The notes beneath the pieces are model-generated. The model was given only the letters and a program-made list of their open reading frames with translations. It ran no database searches and was not told where the DNA came from. The translations under genes were made by a program, and so were the position numbers. A stretch of DNA of 64,000 nucleotides from NCBI RefSeq assembly GCF_019703515.2, contig NC_059374.1, positions 20,888,595 through 20,952,594 on the forward strand, read 5' to 3'. Position 1 is the stretch's first letter. The number at the start of each line of letters is the position of its first letter. Source of the DNA: Myxocyprinus asiaticus (lineage: Eukaryota > Chordata > Actinopteri > Cypriniformes > Catostomidae). This document shows, piece by piece, positions 49,701-63,249 of the stretch.

Positions 49701-52700
49701 AGGTATTTTTTGTGCTACATGTGACAATGGGTTGGATGTGAAAATTTTGCACACAATTCTGTTATTTAAAGACTTAAAAGTGGTCTAGTGTGTCCTTTTA
49801 ACTCCTACTGTGGCATAACTACATTTTAATCAGCCAAAATATATCATTCCATTCAACAAATTCAACAAAATGTTCATACTTTTCTGTAAAATCAAAATTA
49901 GTGAATGAAATCTTAGGCTGTTAACGAATCCACAGAAGCTAATGAATGTGTTTGTTTCTTAAATACAGAAAGAGAAGCCAAAGGAGAGATTATAAATGCA
50001 GGAAACTAACTTTGCATGGGAAAGAAGAAAACTTCAGAGAGAGGAGCTGCTTTGGTCCACTTGTACTGAGGAACAGGTTTGCCATAGCTGGATTTACAGC
50101 TCAGTGTTACATTGCCACTCACTACAGGATGTCCCGTCATAGAGCACACAGGAGTGGATGGAGGAACTAAAACAACCAGAGAGAAATCAGAAATCACATA
50201 TTTAGGAACAAACATAAAATGTATTAGATACTGTAATGTAGAAATTAAAATGAACCAATATGAATAAATGCTGTGAAAGTATTGTTCATTGTTAGTTCAT
50301 GATAACTATTGTGTTAAATGTTAACTGTATTGTAAATTGCTACTAAAAAAAAGTAATTTCCATGGCTTTTCCAGGACTTTCATATTTTTATTCATTTCCA
50401 TGACTTTTACAGGCCTGGAAAACACAATTTTTAAATATCCTGATATTTCTAGGTTAGTATTGGTGAGGTGGAAGATTTTAGTCTGTTCTTAACACAACGC
50501 TATCGAACAGCTTCAGAAGACTTGAATTGTAGGGCATGAGTGATGAAGACAACTTTTGGAGCTTGACAGTCACAATCACTATCCTCTCACCCCTCATCCT
50601 TGTGTTTCATGGATGAAAAAAAGTACTGGTTTGGAATAACTTAAAGGATGACAGAATTAAAAAATTTGGATGAGCTATCATATTAACATTGCTCCTACAA
50701 TCAGAATCGCTTTTTTATTTGTTCTATTTTTTATATTTTAAAAGTATATACCGGTAATTAAAACGTATTTCTTTTTTTAACACAGAAAGTATACAGAAAA
50801 CAGAACAGTGACAAAAAGGTCTTTACTTTTTTTTATGAAGTGTGTGACTTTATTCAGCAAAAAAGTATGCATTCAGTTTTTATTGTATTTTCAAATACAA
50901 AATATAAATTTTTTTATTTATTTATTTTTTAATCAGAAAGAGTTACATGAAGCTGAAAAAAACCTTTAACCTCCTGAGATCTGAGCATGGCTGCTGCATG
51001 TATTTTCCATTTCCTTTTTTCATTTGTAACTAGTAGCCCCTAAGAAACTAAAAAAAAAAAAAAATGTAGACCAAAGAGTTTTCCTAAATATTTTGGAATA
51101 TGTGGACAGCAGGACTATGTTGTGAAATTTTAAATAATACCAAGCAATAGAAAGTCAGATTTTTTTCTTATCAAATTGTTTATGTTTCCAGGAGTGTTGG
51201 TTTGTTGGAAATGTTACAGACATTACAGCTGATTTTCTGTAAAGCTGCTTTGTAACAATGTGTTTGGAAAAGCACAAATAAAAAACCTATACAAATTAAA
51301 ATTATTTGACTTGTGTGTTACAATGTTTATTTTCTACACTGGCAATAAAATATCAATGTTCTCTCTTTACACTGTCAAACAAACAAGTGATAGACAGTGC
51401 TGAATGGTGAATGATTGACGATTTACCTTTAACATTGAGGCGTAGTTCCCCAGAAAGTCCTGGAGCTCCAGGGATGATAACATTACAAAGGTAGCGTCCT
51501 GAGTCCGACTCCTGTGTGTTGTTGATGTAGATAGACAGGTTGGCGGAGGGCATGGACATTGTAAAGCCCACCCGCTTCCGAAACTCAGTGCTGCCCATGC
51601 CAATCTGTCCTGCTGTGTAGGAGATGATCTGCAGCGCAAATTACACAGAGACACGTTAACAGCCAAATAGGGATGGGCAAAACTACATTTACCAAATCAA
51701 CAGTGGGTTGTCTGAACAACTAGTCAACTAGTTGATCTTAATGTCAATGTATTATTAGGCTGGTTTAGGTTCATGCCTACCAGACAGCGAGCAGACATGC
51801 TTCTTAGGGGTTAATGTTAGGCAGAATGACAGCTTCATTCACCATTCACTTTTACTGTGTGGAAAACAGATGCAATGAAAGTGAATGGTTACTGAGGCTA
51901 ACATTCTGCCAAACAACTCCTTTTGTGTTCCACAGAAGAAAGAAAGTCTATATGGGTTTAAAACAACATAAGGGTGAGTAAATGATGATACAATTTTCAT
52001 TTTGGGGTGAACTATCTCTTTAAAGGTACACAAAAAACCAAATCAACCTTGCTTGTTGAATGACCACTGCTGACCCTACACTCAACGAAAAAGTGGTTTA
52101 ACAACATATTCATGCAGCCTGTGCATACGAACATTAACAAACAGGGCTGATTAATTCCAGGAATAATATCAGCCAGCACACACGATTAAGAACATTAAAA
52201 AGAAAGGCTTCTGGTGCCAGCGAGCGAATGACATGACAGAGGTAAACTCATCATACAGATAATCCTCAGATGCAAGTGCAGATGGTCAAGTTTGAATTTT
52301 AGGCTGATTTTCCATTCATTTTCGATAAGCTAGCAGGCAACGGGAAACAAGAGAAACTATACAGATTATGATAAGCACCACAAATATCATGCATGTGATA
52401 GCTGGCTCGCATGTCCAGCCCATTATCACGCCTTGAGGGTGTATTAGCTGACATTTACATCTCAATCTTAAACCTTCTGTGATAACACCTCGAGTAAATC
52501 CACTTCCCACCCGTCCATCCAATTCATCACTTGTATTTTTCATAAGCAGTTATTGACCTTTTAAGTCTTCCATACCGTTCCTATGATATTAAATCTAACC
52601 CCATCTGTTAAGTGAACCTGACACAGAGGATGCGGATGGGAGGTGGGTCTGATGTGTCAGGTTCCTTTAACATATTGGTGTGCTATAAGAAGTTAACGGA

Positions 52701-53936
52701 TTGTTCTCCCATGTAATCTGTTTGTTTTTTTAAATGGGAGGACTTTTTTGCCATTTTTTCATAGCAACAGTTGAGAGAGGATAGGAAATTATGGGGAGAA
52801 GAGGGGAGAACAGAATCAGAGCACGAAAACAAACCACACTCAAACTCATATTTTCCAAATGTGTCTCAAGCATGTGTGCTTAACCGCTAGGCCATGGCTC
52901 TGACAATTTGGTCATCTGTTTTGAGGCGATCAAAGTGATCTCTAGAAGCTCCGATAAACCTCTGTGCCCACACTTGAAAATGTTGTGACTGTCGACCCCT
53001 ATCAAACTCACAAATACAGAAAACTGCACAAATGTCCTCATCTGAAAGTGCATTGGAGATCTGTGACATTAAGGGTAGGCAGTACGTGCAATTTTATATC
53101 AAGTTATGTTTGCTAGGAATTCAACCCAAAAAATGTTTTATACATTACATAAACATGTAAACTTTTTATCTTTCATAATCCAGTCAATGAAATGCTTCAC
53201 AAATGAAGTTCATCTTATTAAAAGCAGCTGCTTCACATTTTAAAACACTTGAGTTAATAACAAAAAGACTCAAAAAGGTAATACTTTATAAATATGATTA
53301 GATGAGCCACATTAAAAACCACTGAGAGTTACAATTTGAAAGTTGCGATGTTGCTTGGCTTGACAGTAAGGTCAGAAATGTACTTTATGTAAGTACACAC
53401 TTGGCCAACGTGTGGTACGGCTGAACATGCTTAAAGTGCATTCTTGCGTTAACGTCTGTGCCGTTAAACTGGATGTGTTGTTAAATTCAATTAAATTATT
53501 ACAATTGTAGCTCTGCCCCAACAGAAGTTGGCTTGAAAGAGAAAACTCACCAAAGAAGAAGACAGTTCACACTAAAGTCTGCCATAGCACCCATTTTGGC
53601 AACGTTGAGAATGCGACACATACTTCCGTTGTGGTATAAATTGTGGCCTAACACATTTTGGAATGCAGCAACACACAAAATCGAGCTTTCGTAGTTAGAA
53701 GTGTCTGCATTCTTGTACAGGTACTTGCGTAGAGTATGTTTCAGTCTTAAGACTACTTTTCCCATCACATTAGTTCCAAAAGTAACTCACTTGTTTGGAT
53801 TCATTGGCCATGAAGTTCCAGATGACTGTGTTCTTATCTATGGGAGTAGTGGGGGTGTACCAGGCCTCCAGAACAACCATTTGGCCCATGACTACCTCCA
53901 TGTCTTTCCGTGGAATCTCCACCCATTGAGAATCAC
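43755..53936 (-). CDS. esam: Endothelial cell-selective adhesion molecule, partial: signal-peptide exon not found
   Basis: ESAM is a CTX-family adhesion protein of endothelial tight junctions and platelets. Minus-strand exons: 53791-53936, 51427-51628, 50011-50166, 45425-45547, 44567-44696, 43755-44238; 1241 nt, about 413 residues, all in frame. The V domain runs from DSQWVEIPRKDMEVVMGQMV to ESDSGRYLCNVII. Its first expected cysteine is alanine (VVLEAWYTP), as in human ESAM. The C2 domain has GNVTLSCKSSYGKPVPQYKW and GKYVCRASNTAGTDSC. A membrane segment (GSVVGLMALILFLIFILKR) follows, then the cytoplasmic tail with NDIKEDAQAPKR, SKNGTLSSIATS, a histidine/proline-rich stretch and the ending SRMGAVPVTVPAQNHVGSLV. 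That ending is nearly identical to the mammalian one and supplies a PDZ ligand. The first coding exon must end in phase 1; none was recognised at 53937-64000. Confidence 0.93.
47175..47335. repeat. Short element with inverted ends in esam intron
   Basis: The left ccactggtgcatggtgagcg and the right gcgaaccacgcgccagtgg are imperfect inverted repeats, each followed inward by a gcgaagc/gctttgc-type block. About 160 bp, non-coding; the family is not recognised. Confidence 0.5.
51835..52025. mobile_element. Half copy of palindromic element family B-like repeat
   Basis: It ends ggtgaactatctctttaaag and contains gaaagtgaatggttactgag and gaagaaagaaagtctatatg, matching the right half of family B. A similar half copy lies at about 56690-56845. 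Confidence 0.6.
52316..52543 (-). CDS. Possible small single-pass membrane protein (unverified open frame)
   Basis: This 75-codon open frame lies inside the esam intron between 51628 and 53791, on the same strand. It begins MKNTSDELDGRVGSGFTRGV and ends with a strongly hydrophobic stretch (ITCMIFVVLIIICIVSLV) followed by SRCLLAYRK, the layout of a one-pass membrane peptide with a positive tail. I do not recognise it. There is no evident splice signal tying it to esam, and such frames also arise by chance in AT-rich DNA, so the call is weak. Confidence 0.15.
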   Translation of the reverse strand: MKNTSDELDGRVGSGFTRGVITEGLRLRCKCQLIHPQGVIMGWTCEPAITCMIFVVLIIICIVSLVSRCLLAYRK

Positions 53937-54756
53937 CTGTGACAGCAGAAAAGCACAGCTGAGTGATGGGACTTACAGTATTCTGGGGTTTAGAGGACAG
54001 GTACAGGAACAGAGCTTGACTTAAAGGTGACATGATTGTATTGTACATTAAAATAATCATAATCCTACACAAGAAAATGTCCTAATACATCCAAATACCT
54101 GAAAGTACTCAGATAGGAACCTCTACAGCCCCTCAGGTCCAAAAAACAAGAAAGAAAACAAGTTCTGATTGACAGCATTAAAGTGTTCCCAAATAGCAAG
54201 GTGACGTTGATACAATGTAGATTTTTCATCCAAATCATCATTTTGGTTGAGATCGAAATTTCAACGTTAAAAGTATGTTGGATCAACACTGAAATTTTGA
54301 TGAAAGCCAGCAGCAAATATGGGTGGTGGCACTGAACTATTAGGTGTGTTCAACTTGAACTGCACCTCTTTGCGCTTCCATCATTTGCTGAACCTACGTC
54401 AGTGACGGAAGAGGGAAGACCATGCAATGTTTGTTTTCTTTATTGCAGACGAAGTGGAATTCAGACAGACAGAGGTTTGAATTTTACATATAATAACCAG
54501 AAACATTATTCATTTGAAAAGGTTATGTGCTGCTTAATACGGGTCCTGCTGTGTGTACAAGAAGAAAGTCCAATAAAAGCCTATATTATTTTAATATCAA
54601 TAAAGGAGTCAGTATTTTTAATAATTTTGAATTGTGTTTTATGAATAAACCTAATATCACTATGATAAACATAATTATATAAACATGATGTACTGTTATA
54701 AGAACACAGATTTGTGAGAGTTTAGTGAAACAGAAGGTGTTAGAATAAACACCTTG

Positions 54757-54856
54757 GTAATGGCATACTACCATACTACTCTTACTATTTCTGCTATAGA
54801 CTGACATTGCAGAAGTTGTAAGAGTAATATGTGAAGTATGCCACTGCGAACTCAGC
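54757..54856. repeat. Short hairpin element, copy 2 (inverted)
   Basis: The arms ggcatactaccatactact and gtgaagtatgcc surround tctgctatagactgac. Read in reverse, it matches copy 1 at 1987-2081 (gtagtatg, agtctata versus tgtctatg, gaaatagtaa), including the flanking gaactca motif. Confidence 0.6.
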
Positions 54857-57691
54857 CCATGAAACACACGTTACCGATGTCAACGGTGAGTCTGGCCAAT
54901 CATGAATAAGTTGTGTCATCATCAAAGCTTGTGCAGCTGCTTTGTGGCAACTGCGCCGGTTGAGCGAGGCTGCTGTTCTCGAATTGCTGTTTACAGTTGG
55001 AAAAAATTTCTAACCGACATGCACTGCTTCAAGTCCGGCGCCAATCGGTCTGCGCTGTGCTGCATGAAGTCGAACACACCTATTGATTTGTAGTTGATGT
55101 AGGAATGTCTTCATTAGGAAAGTTTAAACAATATTATGGCAGATATCTTAAAGTGCAGAGGTAATGATTCTGTGCAAAGTCTTTGTGATTGACATCACTT
55201 AGAAGAGACACTTGAGTAAGCAAGGATATAAAATTTTACACATGTAGTGCTGTGATTTCATTCTTTAAATAGCATCCTTGCATTTTTCCCCTCTTGTCTT
55301 ATGAGGGAAGAGTTAAGAAAAAGAAAGAAAAAGACAAAGAAAAAATAAGGATACACAATTACTGAAATGAAAAGCACCACATGACAGAGTGACATTGAAT
55401 GAACATTGATATGTTGTCGACTGTGTGATCATCTGGGATCTGGAAAGGACCAATCAGCATCTCACATCCTTGCAGTTATAACAGGTAAGGAAAGGATTTA
55501 ATTTGTATTACAATCTGCAAAATGCAGTGTTTCAGTGATGGATTGTTGCATACTGATTATTAGTGAATAGTTTTAAAAGTTTGTTTATGTCCTGCATTGT
55601 ATGAAGTAATATCAAATACCAAAATTATGTTGTGACTAGGTATTGCTAGGTGAGCTAGCCAACAGTGAATTTCAGTATTCCAAATTATTTTTTTACCATA
55701 ATTTTACACCGCCAGACTTTCATGTATGACTGCAACTAATGATTATTTTGCTAATAGGGTTATCAATTATTAGAATGAATAACTACTGGCCGATTAATGC
55801 AAATTTTAATCTTACGTGGATTCTCTTACAAAAACAACACAATCTGTACTGTGTAACATCATCAAGTGTATAGAAAAACTTTTTTATCTTGTGTTTTCTC
55901 TTAATACAATGAGGTGGAAAATATATTTTTGATAGCAGGTGTAGCCTTTAGCCTTGTGTAGCAATATTCTTGCAAAAATACCAGAGACCGCTTAAAGAAT
56001 CTATTGAAAGAATATATTGTTGTAAATATTGTTCCCACAGACTTCACATTATGGATGTTTTTCTTATCTGGAACACCCAATTCAAGCCATGGAGCCTCTA
56101 ATAAATAGATGAGTTGAATCAGGTATGTTTGTTAAAGGAGACATCCCAAATGTGCAGGACTTTGGGTACCCAGGACTGGACTAGCCTACATGATCAATCT
56201 GTCAAAATGTGACCCTGCTGGACTGTACAAACCAATATTCCACTTAAGATTAATATTATTCCATTGTCCAAAGTTTTTTTTCTCTCTTTGATGTGTTCTG
56301 TTTTAGATGCCTTCATTCAGCTAATGGCCTTCATATTTTTTTAATTTGGCAGCAGTTCCTCCAGTGCATCCAGCAACAACCTTTTTTTAAATGTTATTAC
56401 ATTGTGATGAAGATAAATAAACTCTAGAATCCATGTGAATTTTTTTTTTTTAATTTATATATTTTTTTCAACAACTTTCTTGAATTTTTGTTGATATTTC
56501 AATGCTTTTTCAACAAAAGTTATGTAGAATTAACATCAGATTGTAATGTTAATTCAATGCCATTAATGTTGACGCATCAACTTTGACTTAATATAGTTTT
56601 TAATGCTTGTTTGCTATCTGGGTCAGCCTAGTACACCCAAAAATGAAAATTTTGTTGTCTGAATTGACTGAAAGTCATAATTCTCTTTCATTGTTTGGAA
56701 CAAAATTCGATGAAAGTGAATGGTGACTGAGGCTAACATTCTGCCTAACATCTTGTGTTCCACAGAAGAAAGTCAAATAGATTTGAAACAACATGATGGT
56801 GAGTGAATGATGACAAAATTTTCATGTTTAGTGAAATATCCTATTATTAAGATGATAATACATATCCTCAAAGAAGCAAAGAGTAAATAGTAAGTAGTAA
56901 ACATAGCAAATATTAAGTAGAAATACCTCCAAATTAATGAAACACGTAGCTGTGGTATGATTTGAATTCAATAGATTCAGCACAAAGTACTTCTCAATAA
57001 CAATTAAACTTTAAAACATGCAAAATGACACGAGTATTCAAATTCAAATACACCCAGTGGCACCCACTCACAGGGCAGAAAGTCTCCTGAGCTGCTCAGC
57101 TGAAGGTGGATCAACTGATCCCAGCATTCCCAACTGTCCTGGTCAGCCAGTTTGGTGGTGGGTCTCTCGCTCACAGACTCAAAGAGAAATGTGGCGACCG
57201 AGCTCTGCTGAGCTGCACTGCTGCTTTATAACCTTTACTTTCAGAATTAAACTAATCTCAACAGGGAGAATTAGAGAGAGCATGACTGTGACGTAAAGCC
57301 TCTAGTATCTTGTTTTAGGCTGAACGCTGCGCTGATGCTTCTTTAATATTGCTCATGAGACTGCGCCCATCTCTCGCTTATTTTTATTTCTGTTGTGGAT
57401 GTGGACTAGCTCTATAATCCTCCATCAATCCTCCAGCTCAATCTTTTGACACATTTTTTCGGGCTCATTCAGACTTAAGGATGATGTAACCGGTGGCTCC
57501 TTTCACAAGCACTTTCACCGCTGACTTGTCTTCATTCACATTCTCACAGAACAATATTTAAACCTCCCAGATAAAGGATCTGACAGGAAAGTGATCTAAA
57601 AAATAACCACGTTCCTCCTTATTTCATTTCACAGAGTTATATTAATAATATCTGAACATTTTTGAGTAACATATCCTATAAATATATATAT

Positions 57692-57843
57692 ATACACTTA
57701 ATGAGCACTTTTTTAGGAACACCTGTACACCTACTTATTCATGTGATTATCTTATCAGCCAATCATGTGGCAGCCGTCCAGTGCATAAAATCATGCAGAT
57801 TTTCACGCACAACAGTCTCAAGAGTTTACTCAGAATGGTGCCA

Positions 57844-57878
<35 letters not shown>

Positions 57879-58137
57879 ATCCAGTGAGTGGCAGTTTTGC
57901 TGATGGAAACACCTTATTGATGAGAGAGGTCAACGGAGAATGGCCAGACTGGTTTGAGCTGATAGAAAGGCTACTGTAACTCAGATAACCACTCTGTACA
58001 ATTGTAGTGAGCAGAATAGCTTCTCAGAATGCACAACACATTGAACCTTAAGGCGGATGGGCTACAACAGCAGAAGATCACGTCAGGCACTTTATTAGGA
58101 CCACAGTGTTCCTACTAAATTGCTCAGTGAGTGTATG
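57692..58137 (+). mobile_element. Internally deleted Tc1-like element
   Basis: The termini atacacttaatgagcac (left) and gctcagtgagtgta (right) are inverted. Inside is part of the transposase N-terminal region (TTVSRVYSEWCHKK, then MREVNGEWPDWFELIE), interrupted by a 34-A run at 57844-57877; the catalytic domain is deleted. It belongs to the same family as the fold-back copy at 32471-33027. Confidence 0.75.
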
Positions 58138-61100
58138 TACATATAAAACATACACATTTTATTATTTATTATTGTATTTTTATAATTTAATAAAACATTT
58201 AATAAGTTTATAAAAACAAAGTAAAAAGTTCAAGAGAGTTACAAAAGTCATACAGGTTTGAAACATCATGAGGATGTTTGGCTAAATTATCCTTTTAAGT
58301 GTCCCATTTGACCAGTTCTCCCATTTTACCAGTAATCACACCATTCAACTATACATTTTATATTCATACAATATACCTAACTGAATGAATATGTAGAGTT
58401 GTAGCACAAAAAGTATATACAATGATTTCCTCTGATAGATTAAAGTGCAGATTATTAAATGATATATGATAGTAAAGTCATATGTATCAGTACCCAATCA
58501 CTGAACATAATCCAAGAGAACCGAGGGCAAATAGCAAGATGACCTGACCTTAAAGGTCAAAAATTGTAAACTCCCAGCGGAATAGTAGTTTTCATTTAAA
58601 TCCCAATTCTTATCATCTGATTCAATCATGATATTACTATAACCAGTACTGTACTTGTCTCTGTCTGCCAGATTTGCTTTGCACTTTGCCTACCCCTAAT
58701 CTTTTTAGTGGTAAAAGCTCAATTTTTACCCTTCGTCCCAGCATGGGGAGTTTGGAGGGAGCGTAAGTAGGACATGCGTCGCCTGGGCTCAAGAGAGCGT
58801 CGTCCCGATGTGTGGCGGCTCTCTGACATGCTGCGCTCAGCAACTGACTGTGTGCCCAGGTTTATCCCTCGTTTCTGAGCTATAGTAGTAGTTTATTAAA
58901 TCAAGGAAAATCTTCCTTAATCCCCAGCTCTGGATCCATCTGTGCTGCTCCAGACAGATACATGCAGCGACAAGGTGGGGAGCCGACATGGACACATCAG
59001 TGACAAACATGCACGTACATTTTCATACAAAGCCAAAGGGACTAGGAAAAGTGAAAACCTGGTGAACTCTTTTAAAAAAAATTGTAGATCTTGACCCTAA
59101 TTTAAAGTTTTTTTTTTTTTTTCAGTCCCTAACATTTTGTCATCTCAACATCTTTTTGTCATTCACAGAAGAACGTTTTGCAACAAGATGAGGGTTGCGA
59201 TGGCAGAAATACAATTTTTGGGTGACAGCCCTTTACACTGCAAGTAAATCACTCACATATGTGAGTAAATTTCACACAATGCGACTAAAATATGTCTGTT
59301 ATTAGCCACTGGCGAGTAAATATGAACATTTCACATGCTAGTTGTGTAGTGTCGAAACACCAAGACCCTTTTACTGAACAAAAAGCAGGTGATTAAGAAG
59401 ATGGATTCAGCCTCGTCTTTCCATGCATGCTGTGTCTCATGAGCACGCAGGAAAACACATTTGTGTCTCATTCAGTTGAACTCCGGCATCTCATAAAACC
59501 CACCCCCACCTCTCTTGAGAGCGCGTGAAGATGCACCGCTCCTCAAGCGCTCTGATGTGCGCGCCATCTACAGAGGCTTGTGCCAAACTCCAGCAAAAAT
59601 ATAAATTAGGTATAAATTTATTAATTAAATAGTGAACGTAAAGCGCTCCAGTTTCACTTCAATTTAACGACCATGTAATGGCAAATGTCCGATGTCACTG
59701 AGGGTTCATTTACAAACTGTTAATGACACTCAGTGACTACCTCTATTTCTGTGGAGATGAGAAAATGCAAGAACATGAAATTCAGAGTCTTCCTTCATGA
59801 GAAATAAGGGCTCGTGAGTTAATCGGGGGAGAGCCTTAAAATAATGTGTGAAAGTTAAGAATTTAAGGCAGAAATATTTTACTATTGCATTATATATATA
59901 TATATATATATATAAAATAGCTATACAGGTTGGATTTCAAAACAAACAAAATAAAAAAGTTAAATACAGTGTGAAAAAGTAAAATGGACCAAGAATAAAT
60001 CTGACAAATAAGAGAAATATATTTTATTTATTTAGAAATCTTTTGATAATGAAAACATTATTTTAATTATTTTAAAATATATACTTTTATATTTTAGATT
60101 TGATTGTCATTCATATGTTTTTGAAGCCTGACAAGGAAATCATATATACTTATTTTATTATATGAACCAAGCTAAATTTGTATAAATTACTTTGTTGTAT
60201 GATAATTAATCATCATATTTGTGAAAGACCTAAAACAGACAATTAATCGTCATAATAGCAATTATTTGTTTAACAATTAATCGTCAGCCAAATTTCATAA
60301 TTGTAACAGTCCTAATTTTCATTATTAGGTTCCAACCTTGTGAATTTATTTGTTAAAGATGTGTAACAGCTTGTATTATTATTAAAAATGCAATTTCATT
60401 ACATCATAAAAATTGATAGAATGTGAAATTTTTAAAAAGTTAAATATGATTAAAATTATAAGGCAAAATATAAAAAATAAAATGTACAATATACTATATT
60501 GCGTGAAGTCATATATATGAAGAGGCCCCCTTTCTCGGTTTGCTTAATATCTTTTTCAGTTGCATTACGCTTACATGTTGTCAAAAGTCTGGTGAGTAAA
60601 AACAAAAATTTTCTAGCCAATGGCGATTTTTCTCCAACATGACAGTAGAGGTTTGGGTAACTACTCCCTAAATAAACAAGCTATACCCAGTTTGTACTGC
60701 TTTTACAGTCAGCTACTGTTGGCTTAAAATGGTCCCTACTGATCTATTCCTTTGAGGATGCTATTCCAAAAAATAAAGTACACAATAGTATTTGGGGTAG
60801 TCAGCAGGACACATATGGATGGGATGTACTGTTCCAAAGCAACACTTGTGGGAGATGAAAATTATCAGGCCATGAATTCAAAATCTTCACTAATGGATGG
60901 AAACAGACAACTCAGTATGGATTGTTGCAGTTACAGAACACCACCTATCGAGGGCAGCAAAATCCTGCCAGATAAGGCAAGATGATCTAGATGAGTTAAA
61001 AAAAAAAAAAAAAGAAAAAAAGAAAGAAAAAAGATTTAACCCTTGCAGGTGATTTTGATCCATTTTAGACTTTGACATCGATTTACTTAAACTCTACATC

Positions 61101-63249
61101 AATTTGTCAGCCTTAAACTTATTGACATCCTCCACAGATGTGATCTGAACATGGCAAAGTAAAATGCTTTCACCGCCATAATGTCTCTCACATACACCCA
61201 TTCCCAAACAGCAAAATGGGACTCTTGAGCTGTGATTTGTCTTGTAGTGTCAATTTGACCCAGTAACAGCTCTGCTGGATCTTCAGTGGTAACAGCAATA
61301 GAGGGTTAACTAAGTATTTATTAATGTCACTGACCCTCATGAGCATTCAAGGGAGTCAGAATTGCAGATATCATCAGATACCATAATCATCTTCATATAA
61401 ATAAAACACAAACTCCTCTCTCTCACTGTTGCTTGCGTGCTAGTGATTATACCTCCGTAGGTTAATCGGTGCCATAGGTTGTCGACCGCCATCTAAAGGC
61501 TCATTGTCAATTTATACGCTGCATGGGAGGACTGAAAACTCCCAATGCATCCGAGGGTTCTCGAAAATAGCCAAGCAGCTTTTATCAAATGCCTGGGAAA
61601 AAAATCCTTCATGAAAAAAAATAAAAAAATAAATCGCCCTCTCTCATTAAACAGAGACCCACTGTCTTCTCATATATTCTCCTCTTTTGCTTGTCTCTGG
61701 CTCTCAAGGGTCTTCTGATAAAGCTTTAGCTCCAGCGATATGAGCCAGCCTTTAAAATACCTGCTAATCTTGGGCAGCTGCAAATGACAAAGCACTTAAC
61801 TGAGGTACGGGCGATGCTGGGCACGACCGACCCTCTCCATCTCATTTCAGACTCTTGTTGAGGGATCACTGGGTTAATTATTGGAGGGTTTACCTTGAGT
61901 GGTGAGAGCAGGGTCAGCGGTATATGGTGAAACTGAGTGAAGTTTGCAAGGGCAAGGGCTGATATGAGGAAATATAGATGCCCTGTTTTTTTGAAAGAGG
62001 AGTTTGTAGTTTAAGCAAGAGCTTTCTGGCAGATGGCAATTGAATAATAATAAACATTTGGGAAGGCTTCTTTAAACTGAATTACATCAATTAATCTCTG
62101 GTGCTATTTTAAGCAATTGTCACATCAAAGGTCCTCTAAATCCTTTCAAGTTTGGATCGATTCTTCATGCATATATGGACACAGACCCTTGACCTAACAT
62201 GGGAGCTCATTTCCAAAAACATAGTGAGCTGCCTTGGTATCTTCAAAAGGCACATTTTTGCATCTGTCCATGCTGCTTTTCAGTTGATTTACTATGTAAT
62301 AATAATGTGCTAAACGGACGTCTTTGACTGCTGCGCTCCGTATCATTATTTTTTCAGCATCTCGTGCAGGAGTGCCATGTGTTTTAAACGCCGTGTAAGA
62401 ACTTCAGCTGTTAAAAACGCATTTTGAGACACCTTCGTTCTGCTCTTTATATGGTGCTGCATCTATTTATTTTCTACAAAGGTACGAACACACCGCCAAT
62501 GTTCAGCATCAATATTCTAAAGTGCCACGGAATGCAACTTGCATAGTTTTCCATTAAATTTGACCCAAATCATCATCAAAGAACAAATATTACTTACTCT
62601 AGACAATACTGGATGATATATTGTGTATATGTATCTTTTATATAGCCTACACAATGTCTTTTCAGTTACAAATATGTCATTTTGTGGTTTAACAGCTTGA
62701 ATGAAAGACCTATGTAAGGCTACGTACAAAGAAATTGCATAATAAATGTCGCCATTTCTAATGGTTCAGTTTGCGCAGTTGCACCAGTTTCATACACTAA
62801 CCTGCAAACTTATCAATGTCACTATGTTCATTCTTGAAGAAGTACAAAAACCTTCATAACTTTGGATTGCCATCTGCTGCGCTGCATCAGTGTGTGTGTG
62901 TGATCGTGACTGCGACCGGCATCAGTCAATGTTATATCATCCTCTTGTGGTCTCCCAACGCTATTACACCAGACTGTTAAACAGAGGCCAACTGAGGGAA
63001 TAGAAAGCACACAAATTAGGCTTCTAATTTAAATGTCAGCTAATTTTAATATATTGATGCCTCACAAATATATTGATAAAATAATGTGCCGATCAATAAT
63101 CAATATTTTATGACATAATATATTCCCAACTGTGACATTATTTCTCACAACTGCATGATATAAAGTCAAAATTGTGAGATATAAACTCACAATTGCATGA
63201 CATAAACTTGCAATTGCGCTAAATTTATCTCTTTATATTTATATTTTGC

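Noticed and set aside
53547..53768. 73-codon minus-strand frame just upstream of the 53791 esam exon boundary
   Set aside because: It sits in the intron after the donor at 53790, has no domain or acceptor, and reading into it would abandon the conserved ESAM splice position.
58637..58843. 68-codon minus-strand frame and an alternative frame (MSESRHTSGRRSLEPRRR) ending at a GT in phase 1
   Set aside because: Considered as the esam first exon because the phase fits, but it is basic and not hydrophobic, so it cannot be a signal peptide. No other gene is recognised there.
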